Source: Ixodes scapularis (taxonomy: Eukaryota > Arthropoda > Arachnida > Ixodida > Ixodidae). Taken from it: a stretch of 64,000 nt of DNA. Under the pieces are notes generated by a model. The model saw nothing but the letters and a program-made list of their open reading frames with translations, did no database searches and was not told the DNA's origin. The stretch is taken from contig NW_024609846.1 in the NCBI RefSeq assembly GCF_016920785.2, positions 75,029,816-75,093,815 of the forward strand, written 5' to 3'. Numbering within the stretch: position 1 is the first letter of the stretch; the number at the start of each line of letters is the position of its first letter. The position numbers were made by a program, and so were the translations under genes. Positions 49,813 to 61,400 of this stretch are shown here, piece by piece.

Positions 49813-50737
49813 TATGAGCTTCGGCCTGTAGCGTCTTTGAAGACAGAGCCTCTCCTGCTGCTGTATAACCAACCTTTGCTTCGCTATTGTACTTGTAAAT
49901 TTGCTGTTCTCTTTGGTAGGCTGCACGACGAGAGGCTGAGTCATCAGCTTTGCCGCAGTTTGAGCGGAGTGCGTTATTCGCGTCGCACTTGGTCTGATCA
50001 TGAGAACCGTCGCATCGAGCGCATCGCTCCTTGTTTGTGCAGGTGGCTCAAATATGCTCAAATTTGTTGCATTCTGAGCATTGGCTAGGCTTTTCAATGT
50101 ACGGCCGCATTACGTACCGCGTATATCCAAGAGTGACATATTCAGGTAAAATGGTTGTGCCGATGACGATTTTGACGGTCTCACATGAGCCTACTAGACG
50201 AATGGAGATCACAGGTGCTGTCACAGGAACAAGCACTTGAAGTTTTGCAGCGGTAATGTCTACCGGCACTCTGTCAATGATTCCAGCTGCCGGTTAGCAT
50301 GGTAGAGGCTCGTAAGCTTGAATATAAATTACTCCGATGATTGTGAGTGCTAGGAGAACTTTCGTGCCATCCGCATTTCTGGTGTCTATACCATGCTCAC
50401 TCAGTCTTCGATTTGGCCTCACGAGGATGACTCTGTCTAGTGGATCCATTTCCAGCTTCTCTGTGATTTTCAGGGGGTAATTATAGTGATCATCTTGGCT
50501 AGGTCCTTGAGCTTGAGTGTCAACATGAGATGGGGTTGCCGATTTTTCCGTGTCAGAGTCTTGTCTGCTCAATTTTGAGTTGACATAATTTTTATGTCGC
50601 TTTTGGTCGTGCGCCAACTGATATTCAGGACCTGTGGGATTGTTAGTAATGCTGACGTATGTTCCATTCCGATTTGTGGCAGATCTTGGAAGAAGGAATG
50701 GCCGGCCCCGGCCATAATGGTTGACCGTTGCCCTCAA
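49813..50737 (-). pseudogene. I-like LINE ORF1 (gag-like, zinc knuckles)
   Basis: On the minus strand. About 50269-50050 encodes a YTRYVMRPYIEKPSQCSECN segment followed by ATCTNKERCARCDGSHDQTK (near 50045-49990), a CCHC-type pair typical of I/R1-clade ORF1. The upstream part is 50737-50294. Frames contain stops. The pairing with ORF2 at 43.4-46.1 kb is inferred from shared strand and the clean element insertion between them. Confidence 0.7.
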
Positions 50738-51150
50738 ACTGCAGATACGTTTATGTTAAACTAACGAAAGCATCCAAAGACTGAAAAATGTTTTTTTTTT
50801 GTTTTGTTTTTTTTGTTTTTAATTGAGGCATTCTAAGTAGCAGCAGCAATTAGTGAGACCTATTCATTCCGTCGTGAGGGCTGGAGTAAAGCTGAAAGCT
50901 AATGCCACAATGGCACTCGGAGGATCAATGTACTGGTGACACGAACCTTGTCATAAGCCCTATAGCACTGCCGCAACGGTCTGTCTTATAGGCTGCTCGT
51001 TTTTACTTCTCTACCGATTAAGAAGGAACATCACGTATATATACCGCAGACTGTGAAAAGCGTTGATTTTCATGAAATTGTATTTCGGGGAATTATCAAA
51101 ACAAAAGAAATTTTCATGCAGGTATTTTTTTAATATCTTGATAATCAAGG
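50738..51150. other. unassigned
   Basis: T-rich sequence and AT-rich spacer; no feature recognised. Confidence 0.4.
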
Positions 51151-51500
51151 CGTTGATATTAATATTCAGTCACCCCCAAGAGTAGTTTACTGTAGTAACT
51201 ATATAACAAACTCAAACAAGAATTCTGTCACCGCAATGCAAGAGCAGGCATGTCCAAAGTTGACTTTTCATTTTTATATTACGTAGACGGTGCGGTGATA
51301 ATTAGTAAGGAAGTAACGAACAGATCCATTTTGAATGGCTTCATGTGCAGCAGTTAATAGATTGGCGGATGTGTCCCAAATAAAATAGCTGCATACCAGC
51401 TTTTGTACTGGACGAGTATTTTGTACAGAAGCTGTCTTAAGAATACAAGAGCTCTCGGTGAATTGTTTCTTTTGGTAATCCTGACATAAAATTAGCGTTG
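51151..51500 (-). pseudogene. LINE RT C-terminal fragment
   Basis: The minus strand gives WDTSANLLTAAHEAIQNGSV followed by RYFLTNYHRTV, matching the IWDP...L..IQN...RF....Y motif that ends CR1/jockey-like reverse transcriptases. Both ends are undefined. Confidence 0.6.
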
Positions 51501-52488
51501 CGTGTTTTTCTTTCTTAGCGTTTCCCTATTGACGGCTAAGATTAAATAAGGACGTCTGAGTGTTTTATATGTAGATACTCCCGCTAAGCAGACAATATTA
51601 AGACAGTAGTTAGAACAGTTGATCTCAAAATGAAGCAATCGTCACTGCTAGACATTTCTAAGTAATTAGTTTTATTTTTAGTAAGCTCCATTACAAGGTA
51701 GATGATAAGGATCAGACGAAGACGACACATTTCAGGATTGTTACTTACTTTACGGTATTTAATTTAATAATTTGTTTAATGCGTTTTGAGATGATTAGAA
51801 AGATGGGAATGCAAGCTGTTCAAAAGGATAAAGATAAAACCTTAAAATCAACAGGGACTACCACTCATGACCTCCAGCGTAAACAGTGTATTTCTTTTAC
51901 ATCAATAATCGTGCTCCAGACATGCAATGCAATATGTAGAAATTTCTTTTTTTGCTTTTTGGAAATTTACGCAGCGATTCAAAATACTTCACTTTTTTAA
52001 ACGCCCATGATAAGTAGCAGAAAATAATTTTCATTCTACTGTTAGGTAGGTTTTATTTTTGTTTGAGTGAAGTTCATATGCAAAACTAACCTGTTATTTA
52101 AATTATATCGAATTGTCTAATAAATATCTCTCGTGAAAGCGTGACGGATTGTTTAATGAATATTTTAAAAAATAGCAAGGCGTGTAGTCGGGCGAATCTG
52201 TGCATGATGAGAATAAATAAAACAGCAACAAAAAAGACACAAGGACAATTAAAAGACGCAAAGAAACACTGTGCTCTGTTTGTGTTTTTCTTCCACGTTT
52301 CCCTGTCTTTTTTGTGCTTTCTTATACTACTCAAAATGTATTACAAGAAAAAAAAACTTTGTTTTTTATAGGAAAAAAAACGACGTACATGCGACTTTAC
52401 TGTTGTATACAAAATTCCACGTAGCGTGAACTCGCTTCATATAAATCCATACGCCACGATGATTATGTACAAAACTCGCTCAGCTTAC

Positions 52489-55400
52489 GAGGCTGTAGGG
52501 CTGAATTCTTGCTAGCTCGTGCACGATGACCATTGGAATGGTGGTAGGCATGACAACGTTGCTGGACGCCGCAACAGCAACCGGAATGGCATAGTAGATC
52601 GGATTGTCGTTCTTGATCGTCGCCTGAAGACGGAGCGAGAGAGGAAGCCTTGTTTCAGTGATCGTTCTTCCTGACGAGACCGGAGGCAGTCGTCGGTCGC
52701 CAGTGTGTTTCAATCTTAACCTTCCTTTTCTTTCTCTCTTTTCTGGCCAGCAACCCTCAAGAAACTCTCAGCAAAAAGTCATATCCTTAAAAGATCCTAA
52801 TTTTGACATTTTATATGTAAAGCTTCAGAAAGTATGAAGTTTAGTTTAGTCACTGTCAGCGACGAGTCTCTTGAGAATCTCATTGTATCATTACGCTACC
52901 AACGAGATTACGGCATTAGCGTATGAATTTCTCAAAGAAGGAATCACGCAGCGGGAAACGTGAACACAATGAGGCCTACCCTGCAGTTTTTGAGCTGTTA
53001 GTGGCTGTGATAGATTAATAGACCCCTTTCAAATGTTCACACCAACGCTTGCCTGCCACAGCTTGATCACATGCTCTGAATATCTCTTGAACAGGAAGGG
53101 CCGCGTCAGCTTCCAGCGAGGACTCGGATCCCACCACGCGATTCGTGACCAAGCAATGGCGACCGCCAATTTTGCTTGATTGAATTTTCAAAAGGATATA
53201 TTACATATACTTAAAATGTGTGTACATTGACAGGGTAGGGAGAAGCGCGCCGCGCACTGTTAAAACATGGAGTGCATTGAAAGTAGTTTAAGAGTATGCA
53301 TCAGATACTCAAGAATGTTTGAAGAATAGTAACACTACGCCTGAAGAGTTTCGTTTTTTTTTTTTGTTTTTTTTTTTGTCTGCAAAAAATTAAACATAAT
53401 AGTTAATACTTATTTTTCGTCGTCTTTGCAGATATTTGGCCTCCGGTCAACTATAATTTTCAGGACAAGTCGCGACTCTTTGGCCGATCATGGGACAAAA
53501 CGTAACGCAATATTTTTTTAACGTAACTTTGCACAGTCTCGATGACGTAAGAAGAACATAGTAAAAACGGCAAGAAGATGCGAAAGAAAAAGGTAATTCG
53601 CATCATTTCATAAGAGCAACAAGCGTGGTTAGTGCACAGCAAGACTATATCGCTCAGTTTGTTGGCGACTGAAGGTAAAAAATATATCGTGACAAATAGC
53701 AATGACTCATATGTTTATTTGACTAAACTTAGCTAGCGCGACATTGCTACTGCAAACACAACATCACCAGATTGTTCGGTTTTTCTAGAAAAAAAAAAAC
53801 GCAGGGAAGTGATCAAGGCTAATAGTTTTGGAAGTGCTCAAAAACCTGATGGGAAAAACCTAGTATCCACGATTTCTTTTTTCAATTAAGGTTCAAGAAA
53901 TACTTGCAATTTTACGAACGACGGGCACCATGAGTTGATTAAGAATTCTTTCGTCGATTGCCTCTGCCAATACTGATGTTACAATTGCAAGGAGAGCCTG
54001 GATTGGAATCGGAGAGGTCGTTTTCCAAACGTCATCATCGACGAGCTTGAAGATTTCACTTAGGATGTCGTGCACCTAAGGCGAGAAATAAAACAAAATA
54101 AAAAAAAAAAAGCGTAATACTAATTTTCGAGAAGTAGCTGTAGTCGACAATATAGAGAATATTCTCCTTCCGAAATTAGGGTACTGAGTGGCAGAGCTGA
54201 TAAACAATAAGGTATAATAGACAGTAACTATTGCTTTCTAGAACCTGGTTTAAGCTAAATCGTATGAGCGACTATGTAATTATATATGTGCGCTGAGTAC
54301 AATGATGCTGTCAAGCGCTTCGGCTTGAGTCGAAACTAAAATATGTAAATTAATTTAGGTACTAAAATAAGTTTATAGACTTCTGTTTTTAAGCAATATG
54401 TATGCTTTTTATACTTAAAAAAAACTTCAAGTGTGTTTACTGTTGGATATGTCGCCAAATCTTTAAAACTCTGGCCAAAATATTCTATATAAGCCTAAAA
54501 TTATACAAATATTATGCTTATTTTGCACACAATTGATCCTTTCTAGTATTAGTATTTTGTTTAGTAGTACGCAGTAAGCAGTGTGGTAGTCTTTGTAATT
54601 TAAGGATTCTTGTCCAATTCGCTTTTTATGTTCATTACCAAAAAGTCAGGACGAAGCAAATAATTCAGAAGGGAATAATTTTTCATATGGTATTGCTACC
54701 GAGTGCACTACCTTATCGCTTTGCCCTCTGCTTGCGCATGCAAACATAAGCTTAGAAATGGCAAAATTTCATCTCAATAATAAACTCACTGATATGGCAT
54801 CACCCAATAATCGCAATATCTTAGCTATTAAAAGTATTTAGCGGCCATTACGATATGATGTCAGGTGTTTGGCTAAATGATAGAATCGTAGTTTTGCCAT
54901 TACACATCCGTGCGGTTAGTCTTTTACCAATGCCGAATAAACGTTCTTGTTTAATTTGAAACGAAGTTCAGTTATATCTTTGTCTTTTTGCTTAATAATA
55001 CGTATGCCGCACGACTCTCAACTTGGCGTTGCAGTGTTAGCAGCAAAGATGATTGGAATTTATTAACTACAAAAGTGGCAAAATTGAATGTATCGTGCGA
55101 ATGACCTTTCTGGGGTGAAAATATTGTCACGGGGGGTGACCAAAAAGAACAATAACTGAACAGAAAGAAATAAACGTTTAATGTGGCGAACTTGTGCCAA
55201 AAAATAAAAGGGGTACAACGATAATAACAGAGCGTCGCGGGCGTCGAAGTCGGCGGAGCAGCACAGTCGAACGCTGGGGCGAAACTGACTCGACAAGGTC
55301 GCGGGCGGCCTCTTATCTAGAGTGCGCCGCTATCTCGAAGATTCGGCGAAAGCGGCTCGAGCGTCGCGTGATCGGGGCGAGAATGAACACGTACTTTCTA

Positions 55401-58400
55401 GAAAACAAAAGCAGGGATAAATGATAGAAGTTACGTGCGGTACATGAATAAACGGGAACTTTCTGGAGGACCGTGACCGAGCGTTTCTTTCTCAGCCTTG
55501 CGCGCGGCATTACTCCCCCCTTTAAAAGTGCATCGCCCCGATGCAGTGTAAAACAAATCAAAATAAAAAAGAACGATAAACTAAAGAGTCTTTTGGAGCA
55601 CAAAAGGTCCACAGTCCTATCGAGCGTAGTACGGCTTCAGGCGCACGACGTGGACGACCTCAGGTCGTGGTGGGCGGCGTGACGATGTTCGTGTTCCGTC
55701 GGGCATCACCTCGTAGTTCAGCTCGCCGAGGCGACGAAGTACCTTGTATGGTCCAAAGTACCGTTTCAGCAGTTTCTCACTGAGGCCGCGGCGACGGATG
55801 GGCGTCCAAACCCACACCCTGTCTCCGGGCTGGAAGTGAACGTCCCTGCGACGAAGGTTGTAGCGGCCCGCGTCGGCGCGTTGCTGGTCTTGAATCCTGA
55901 GTCGGGCCAGCTGGCGGACTTCTTCGGCCCGTTGAGCAACCACCTGGGCGTCGTCGCTCTCACTGTCAGCTGGCTCATGGGGCAGCATCGCGTCTAGCAT
56001 GGTCGTTACTTTGCGCCCATGCACCAGTTGAAAGGGTGTCACTCCGGTGGTCTCTTGTACGGCCGTGTTGTAGGCAAATGTGACGTACGGCAACACCTCG
56101 TCCCATGTCTTGTGCTCCACGTCGACGTACATGGAGATCATGTCGGCGATGGTTTTGTTGAGTCTCTCCGTCAGCCCGTTGGTCTGCGGGTGGTACGCCG
56201 TGGTGCGACGATGGCTGGTGTGGCTGAGACGAAGGATCTCTTGCGTCAGCTGGGCCATGAACGAAGATCCGCGATCTGTAATCAGAACTTCGGGAGCGCC
56301 GTGCCGGAGGACGATGGACTCGATGAAAAACTTGGCGACTTCCACAGCAGTCCCTGAAGGAAGAGCTTTCGTTTCGGCGTACCGCGTGAGATAATCTGTG
56401 GCGACGATGATCCAGCGGTTCCCCGACGTCGAAGGCGGAAAAGGACCAAGTAGATCCATTCCGATCTGCTGGAAGGGTGTAGTTGGAGGAGAAATGGGCT
56501 GCAGAAGTCCGGCCGGTCTCGTCGGCGGTTTCTTGCGTCGCTGGCACTCGTGGCATGATCGTGTGTATAGGTGGACGGTCTTGGGGAGCTTCGGCCAGTA
56601 ATACTTTTCACGAATACGGGCCAGTGTCCGACTGTAACCAAGGTGTCCGGATGTCGGATCGTCGTGGCAGGCTTGGAAGATCTCCTCTCGAAGGGAACTC
56701 GGGATTACCAGCAACCACGGTGTGTTGTTGTCGCCGAAGTTCTCTTTGTAGAGTACACCTTGTCGGATGGCGAAGGTCGGCAGTACTCGTGAGAAGACAC
56801 GTGGCACGGTACTCCTGCCCCCTTCCAGGTGCTCGATTAATGCGCGCAGCTCAGGATCGTCCCGTTGACGTCGTGCCATATCGTCGGTGTTCACTGCTCC
56901 TAGGAAGCACTCGTCGTCATTGTCGTCGCTGCAGCCGGAAGGGGTTTCGACGGGGGCTCTGGACAGGCAGTCGGCGTCGCTGTGCTTGCGGCCTGACTTA
57001 TAGACCACTGTCATGTTGAACTCTTGTAGTCGAAGACTCCATCGAGCGAGGCGTCCTGACGGGTCCTTCAGGTTCGCAAGCCAGCAGAGCGAGTGGTGGT
57101 CCGTGACTACACGGAACGGGCTCCCGTACAAGTACGGACGAAACTTCGTTATTGCCCAGACGACCGCAAGGCATTCTTTCTCAGTCGTGGAGTAATTTTT
57201 CTCCGCCTTGGACAATGTCCGACTTGCGTAGGCGATGACTCGCTCGATGCCTTCTTGCACTTGGACTAGTACTGCGCCCAGTCCCGCGTTACTTGCGTCC
57301 GTGTGAATTTCTGTTTCCGCATCCTGATCGAAATGTCCAAGCACAGGAGGAGTCTGGAGTCGTCGTTTCAGTTCGTCGAATGCCTGCTGTTGCTCCTCGG
57401 CCCATTCGAACTTCTCGGCGTCCTTCGTGAGATTCGTAAGTGGTGCGGAAATCCTTGCGAAATCCCGAACAAAGCGTCGATAATAGGCACAAAGTCCAAG
57501 GAATCTTCGCACGGCCTTCTTATCTGTCGGCGCTGGAAATGCCGCGACGGCGCGAGTCTTCTCGGGGTCTGGGCGGACGCCTTCGTTACTAACCACGTGG
57601 CCAAGGAACTTCAGTTCGTCATAGGCGAACCGGCACTTTGACGACTTGAGTGTGAGTCCGGCGGTCTGAATGGCTTGAAGAACAGCTCGGAGTCGTCTCA
57701 AGTGCTCGTCGAAGTCAGCTGAAAATACTACGACGTCGTCAAGGTAGACGAGACAACTCTGCCACTTCAGCCCTGCCAGTACGGTGTCCATGACACGCTG
57801 GAAAGTTGCTGGCGCCGTGCATAGTCCGAAGGGCATCACCTTGAACTCGTACAGTCCATCCGGCGTGACGAAGGCTGTCTTCTCTCGGTCCCGTTCGTCG
57901 ACCTCAATTTGCCAGTAGCCGCTCTTCAGGTCCATCGATGAAAAGTATCGAGAGTGGCGCAGCCGGTCTAGAGTGTCGTCGATGCGGGGGAGTGGGTAGA
58001 CGTCTTTCTTCGTAACCGTGTTGAGCTGCCGGTAGTCCACGCAGAACCGAAGAGTTCCGTCCTTTTTCTTAACCAGCACGACTGGAGAGGCCCATGGACT
58101 GCTTGAAGGTTGAATTATGTCGTCACTCAGCATCTCTTGAACTTGCTGATGGATCACCTCCCTTTCCTTAGCGGAGACTCTATACGGCGATCGATGCACA
58201 GGGCGCGCGTCGTCCTCGGTAACGATGCGGTGCTTGGCAACCGCGGTCTGGCGCACCTTCGACGACGTCGCAAAGCAGTCGCGGTATTCGGCGAGGAGGT
58301 TAACCAGCTGACGCCGTTTAGGTTCCGGAAGCTTAGGGTCAATGTCGAGCTGCGCTGGCGACGTACTTTCTTGCTGGGGCGGCGAGGATTCGTCAGTAAT

Positions 58401-61400
58401 CGCGGTGATTTCGGCGGGGTTTCGGAGTTTCTCGACGTGGCCCACGGCTGCACCTTTCGTGAGGTGTTGCGTTTCATTTCGGAAGTTCGTCACGAGGGCC
58501 ACAGTCCGCCCATCCTGAAGTTCAGCTACTCCCCTTGCGACGCCTATGCCTCTTCCCAGGAGCAATTGGAGGCTTCCCTCGAGAAGAACTTCGCCACAGG
58601 AAGCTTCATCGATCCCGACAAGTACGAAAACACTCGACCGCGGTGGTAGGTTTACGTGATTTGCGAGGACTCGGACCGTGGGTGACGTCGCTTGGGGTTC
58701 CTCCGCTGGTGGAGCAGGTTTTCGTAGCATCAGCCGGTTTGTTCCGAGGTCGATGACGGCGCCATACTCGCAGAGAAAGTCCATTCCGAGGATAACGTCC
58801 CTCGAACAGTCTTGCAGAACGACGAACTTGACAGGGCACGTTTCACCGTGGATCTCGACGCGAGCAGTGCATCTCCCGACTGGTGTGATGAGATGTCCTC
58901 CGGCGGTTCGTATTTGGGGTCCTTCCCACGGCGTCATGACTTTTCGAAGGCGGCGGGAGAGCCTCCCACTCAAGACTGAGTAGTCTGCTCCGGTGTCCAC
59001 GAGTGCCGATGCGTCGTGGCCGTCGATGACGATGTTTAGGTTGTTGGACACCGTTGCTGGCGCGTCGTAGCGATGCGTGGCGTCGGGAGAGTGGGAGCGC
59101 TCCGGCGTTCTTGGAGGCTCTTTACTCGGGTCGGCTTCGGCAACGGCACCTCCAGGCGTTGCCGCACTTAGTTTTCCCGACGAGATAGGGGGGACAGGCT
59201 GTCACGGCGCGACCGACGGGAAGGCGACGCGGAACGTCGGGGGGATGGAGAGCGGGAACCTCGTGGTGCGGTGGGCGCTGGTGACGGAGGGCGACGGAGG
59301 TATTCCTCGATGTCCCTTGGTCGTTCTCCAAAACGAGGTCGACGGTCGTTTGGAGCGAATCCTCGCAGGCCAAGCTGGCGGTAGGGGCACCTCCGGTAAA
59401 CGTGGTCAGCCTCCCCGCAGTGGAAGCACACCGGGCGTCCGTCATCTGTGCGCCACACGTCGGTCTTTCGAAGTCCACGCTGCTCTTGGCGCGGCGCGTA
59501 CTGCGGCGAAGAGACTTCTCGTTGGAGTGCAGATGGGTACTGCCGAGCAATAGGAGGCTGCGGACGACGAACAACGGCAGCATAGGTCACAGCTGGTGGT
59601 TCCGGTGCGGCGTCGGCGAGAACGTCTGGCTGGAGTGCTTGCTGGACCTCTTCTCGAACAATCTCGGCGATCGAGAGTGAAGCTGGACGTTCGGCGGCAG
59701 GTATCAGCTTCTTCAGTTCTTCACGGACGATGTCCCGGACTATTTCTCGGATCCCCGGAATATTGGGGCTCAGGGCGCAGCTTGACGGCGTGGGTGCAGC
59801 GACGGCAGGGGCTCGATGGAAGTGAGCGGCTCGTGCTTGCAGGGCCCGTTCAATGTTGGTCGCCTCCGTTACAAACGTCTCGACGGTGGTCGGCGGGTTG
59901 CGGACGAGGCCTCCGAAGATGTCATCTCGTACGCCTCGCATCAGGATCCGCAACTTCTTTTCGTCGGTGGCTTCAGGGTCGGCGCGAGTGACTAGGCGCA
60001 GGACATCCTCGATGAAACTGGTGATGGTCTCGTTTGCGCCCTGGGTTCTCATTCGAAGAAGGTCCTCGGCCCTCTCCCGTCGATACTGGTTAGTGAAAGT
60101 TCGCCTCAACTCATTCTTGCAGGCGGTCCACGAGATCAATGATGTCTCCCGATTCTCGAACCAGTGCCTGGCCGTTCCTTCGAGCGCGAAGTAAAGGTTC
60201 TGCAGGCGCTGGTCCTCCGTCCATCGGTTGTGCTGGGCGACCCGCTCGTACTGTTGAAGCCAGTCCTCGACGTCTTCGTGGGCGTCCCCGTGGAATGGCG
60301 TCGGAGTCCGGGGTGCGACTGGCAGGTAGATGAAGGCAGGAGCGGCCGGGGTCTGTGACTGCTGGCCGTCCATCGCCGGCTTCGTTGGCTGCTTGGTCCT
60401 GGGTGGCAGAAGTCCGTATTCCGGGCGTAGACCTTGGGTGCGGCGACTGGTCCGAGTTTCAGGTTCCGCGTCGGGTGGTCTTCTCACCGGGCTCGGAATC
60501 GGGCTTGCACTGCGGGCCCTGGGAGGGGAACGCTGCACGGGCATGCGCTACCCAGCACCTCCACCAAAATGTCACGGGGGGTGACCAAAAAGAACAATAA
60601 CTGAACAGAAAGAAATAAACGTTTAATGTGGCGAACTTGTGCCAAAAAATAAAAGGGGTACAACGATAATAACAGAGCGTCGCGGGCGTCGAAGTCGGCG
60701 GAGCAGCACAGTCGAACGCTGGGGCGAAACTGACTCGACAAGGTCGCGGGCGGCCTCTTATCTAGAGTGCGCCGCTATCTCGAAGATTCGGCGAAAGCGG
60801 CTCGAGCGTCGCGTGATCGGGGCGAGAATGAACACGTACTTTCTAGAAAACAAAAGCAGGGATAAATGATAGAAGTTACGTGCGGTACATGAATAAACGG
60901 GAACTTTCTGGAGGACCGTGACCGAGCGTTTCTTTCTCAGCCTTGCGCGCGGCAATATGATTTACATTCTTTTAGGTTTAACAATCACCTCTGTCGTTTA
61001 CCTCAAAAACTTTGGAAATAACTTGTACCGCTCCAAAGACGAAGAGGATTCCCCAGGGGACTCTGCACCACAGCTCCTTCATAACAAGGATGGTACCTCC
61101 GGATAAGTAGCTTACTGCTGTGGACACCAGGATTCCCACGGTGAGGGCGCTCAGAACTGATGTCTTCCTAAATGAGGAATACAAACCATCATTCGGAAAA
61201 TTTTAACCCTTTGTGCAGGTATTTTGGCATATTACTGGTTTAAATAATTTTGCTAACGCAAGTCATGATCATGACGTAAGCGGGAACTGTTTCCGCCAGA
61301 CTGTGCCGTCTATCGAGCGCGTCTGCTCCAAGCCATGACGGAGGGACTAAAAGTTCTGGAGCTGGTGCTTCTCTTAGCACTCCGAGCCCCCCCCCCCCCC

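Larger units (their letters stand above)
55125..60954 (-). mobile_element. intact Ty3/gypsy LTR retrotransposon
   Basis: 5830 bp. LTRs 60570-60954 (5') and 55125-55509 (3') are 385 bp each and read as identical. TG...CA ends are flanked by ATAT on both sides (55121-55124, 60955-60958). A primer-binding-site-like TGGTGGAGGTGCTGGG lies at 60551-60566, three nt inside the 5' LTR. A polypurine tract AAAGGGGGGAG lies next to the 3' LTR at about 55512-55522. Gag and pol are open and pol lies in the -1 frame. There is no env and no chromodomain was seen. Identical LTRs mean a recent insertion. It lies in the same orientation as the SLC13-like gene, 47 bp past that gene's exon end at 61002. Confidence 0.95.

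Noticed and set aside
55975..60600. Many open frames on both strands over the Ty3/gypsy element
   Set aside because: They are shadows of gag and pol in a G/C-rich coding stretch; only the two minus-strand frames carry domains.
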